Assembly: GCA_003552765.1 (NCBI GenBank)
Contig: PUOI01000135.1
Location: forward strand, 1 to 7,250
DNA length: 7,250 nucleotides
Source of the DNA: Candidatus Hydrogenedentota bacterium
GTDB taxonomy: Bacteria > Hydrogenedentota > Hydrogenedentia > Hydrogenedentales > SLHB01
Reading direction: 5' to 3'
The notes beneath the pieces were generated by a model. It ran no database searches, was not told where the DNA came from, and saw nothing but the letters and a program-made list of their open reading frames with translations. The translations under genes were made by a program, and so were the position numbers. This document shows, one piece after another, positions 6,079 through 7,250 of this stretch; position 1 is the stretch's first letter; each line of letters opens with the position of its first letter.

Positions 6079-6087
6079 CGTTATTTG

Positions 6088-6117
6088 AGTATAACAATCG
6101 CCCGCGCTTCGGATCAA
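6088..6117 (-). promoter_or_regulatory. Putative sigma70-type promoter for tRNA-Gln/prs
   Basis: On the minus strand a -35-like TTGATC (6117-6112) is followed, after 18 nt, by a -10-like TATACT (6093-6088) preceded by TTGT, giving a partly extended -10. The start site would be near 6081, leaving a leader of about 100 nt before the tRNA 5' end. It sits 18 nt past the stop of the nitroreductase-like gene and is the best promoter match I found upstream of the tRNA. The consensus fit is good, but there is no experimental support. Confidence 0.5.
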
Positions 6118-6135
6118 GCCATTGGTTCCCGTTGA

Positions 6136-7250
6136 TCACGCGCTGCTTCCCTTCGGCCTCTCGTGGCTCTTCGGGTAGGGCGGAAGCGTGCTCAGGCGGG
6201 GATCCTCGACGGGGCCGCCCACCGTGAAGTGGTACAGCGACTGAAACCGGCGGCCGGTGACGCCGGCCGTGTCATGAACGGTGTCATCAAAGAACGCGCC
6301 GATGCCCGTACCGCGCAGCCCCGCCGCCTCGGCCTCGATGTAGAGTATTTGTCCGAGCAGACCCGTTTCCCAGAACAGGCGGCGGTAATACCAGGGGCCG
6401 TGTTGTTGTAGGGGCGCTTCGAATTCCGTGAGCATCCCAAGACTGAAGGCGCCCTCGCCCGCGATATCTTGCGACAAACTCACTCGTGTCGCCAATTCCT
6501 CACACACGCCCTGTGCCAATCGGTACAAGGGTACGTCTTCCGGCCGGCCTTCGGCCGGGACCCATTCGAACGCGCCTTCACACGCTTGGCGCAAGCCGTG
6601 TTCCCCATCGCCGGATCGGGGAAGGATATACACGCCCGGAAGCAGATGCTCCACGCGGTGGACGAACAGCAACAGGTGAACGCGCGGCGCGTCCGGCAAG
6701 GCCTCGACGGGCGGACTTGGATGACCGGGCATGAGCCGCTGGAGCATCGTGTAAAACCGCTCGCGGGAAATGCCGGAAAGCCCGTCCATAGCGACCGCGC
6801 TGCGGCGTTGCAGGATGATGGCGCGGGCGCTCAATCCGCATGACTCGGACGCCGTCTCGTGGGACGCCTCCGCCCGGTGAAGAGGCGCCGGTTCCAGCGC
6901 CTCCGGCGGTTTCCGGCAGGCTTCCGCCGCCTTGTCAATGAGCCGCCACTGCACGTGCTCCTCGCTCAGGCGGCAGGCCCGGCCCTCCCACTGCCCCTCG
7001 GCCACGGCCGCAACCGCCTCGCGCGGCAAGGCCAAGGGAAGCTCGACCTCTTCGCCGCCGGGAACCACGGCCGCGATAAGCACGGGGAGTTCCTGTTCTT
7101 CCGGCGGGAAATCGGCCTCGCGATCGACACCCATCAACGCGGCCGCCTCGTCATCGCCCAGACCCCGCAGCCACACGCACCGCCAGCCCAGCATGGCCGC
7201 CGCATAACTCAAGGCGCCCAAGGCGTGGCCCGCGTCGTGTTGGCAATAGC
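6136..7250 (-). CDS. Tandem nitroreductase/SagB-like dehydrogenase family protein (5' end cut by window)
   Basis: The frame is open to the right edge, and the 370 visible residues lack the N-terminus. The first residues, DAGHALGALSYAAAMLGW at 5-22, are the late helix motif of a first nitroreductase fold. A linker rich in Ala/Glu follows. A second nitroreductase-like domain then starts at ARAIILQRRSA (141-151; RRSA 148-151), continues through LLLFVHRVEHLLPGVYIL (192-209), and ends with TGLLGQILYIEAEAAGLRG (295-313), GIGAFFDD (315-322) and LYHFTVGGPVEDPRL (338-352). The fold normally binds FMN at a dimer interface. Relatives include SagB/ThcOx dehydrogenases that oxidise azolines in peptide natural products, but no TOMM cyclase or precursor gene is visible here, so the substrate is unknown. 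No signal peptide can be assessed. The possible TTG start at 7221 is rejected because homology continues upstream of it. Confidence 0.85.
   Translation of the reverse strand, partial: YCQHDAGHALGALSYAAAMLGWRCVWLRGLGDDEAAALMGVDREADFPPEEQELPVLIAAVVPGGEEVELPLALPREAVAAVAEGQWEGRACRLSEEHVQWRLIDKAAEACRKPPEALEPAPLHRAEASHETASESCGLSARAIILQRRSAVAMDGLSGISRERFYTMLQRLMPGHPSPPVEALPDAPRVHLLLFVHRVEHLLPGVYILPRSGDGEHGLRQACEGAFEWVPAEGRPEDVPLYRLAQGVCEELATRVSLSQDIAGEGAFSLGMLTEFEAPLQQHGPWYYRRLFWETGLLGQILYIEAEAAGLRGTGIGAFFDDTVHDTAGVTGRRFQSLYHFTVGGPVEDPRLSTLPPYPKSHERPKGSSA

Overview
The window is ordinary-looking bacterial chromosome of fairly high GC, and every gene I can support lies on the minus strand. It carries core housekeeping genes: tRNA-Gln, prs, rplY (bL25), pth, ilvN, ilvC, a coiled-coil/zinc-ribbon protein of the DUF164 (COG1579) type, and accD. 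A tandem-domain nitroreductase-like protein lies at the right edge. The phylum cannot be fixed from this sequence. The protein sequences (for example the DRKDKPR stretch in Prs) and two families of GC-rich palindromic intergenic repeats suggest an uncultured Gram-negative-type lineage, such as a planctomycete/verrucomicrobial/Hydrogenedentes-like or deltaproteobacterial relative. That is impression, not proof.

Layout in minus-strand reading order, from the right end. (i) 7250-6136: C-terminal 370 codons of a two-domain nitroreductase/SagB-like protein that runs off the window. (ii) 6135-5983: a spacer with a plausible sigma70 promoter and an 8-bp dyad. (iii) 5982-5908: tRNA-Gln(UUG) with encoded CCA, then prs, a short intrinsic terminator or attenuator, rplY and pth. 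The tRNA-Gln-prs-rplY-pth order is a known conserved bacterial cluster. (iv) 3567-3241: a non-coding gap with palindromic repeat copy B. (v) 3240-1746: ilvN and ilvC, overlapping by 8 bp. (vi) 1745-1434: a non-coding gap with repeat copy A and an unrelated short GC-rich hairpin. (vii) 1433-1: the zinc-ribbon coiled-coil gene, then accD, cut by the left edge.

Functionally the genes cover PRPP synthesis, ribosome assembly (5S rRNA protein), recycling of peptidyl-tRNA, two steps of branched-chain amino acid synthesis with a probably valine-sensitive regulatory subunit, and the carboxyltransferase half of acetyl-CoA carboxylase. The acetolactate synthase large subunit (ilvB) is not next to ilvN.

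I found no convincing undescribed multi-gene system. The most interesting signal is in the non-coding DNA. Two copies of one palindromic element, with 32 identical bases at one end, bracket the ilvNC pair in the same orientation, and each ends 35-36 nt past the stop codon of the gene upstream in the reading direction.
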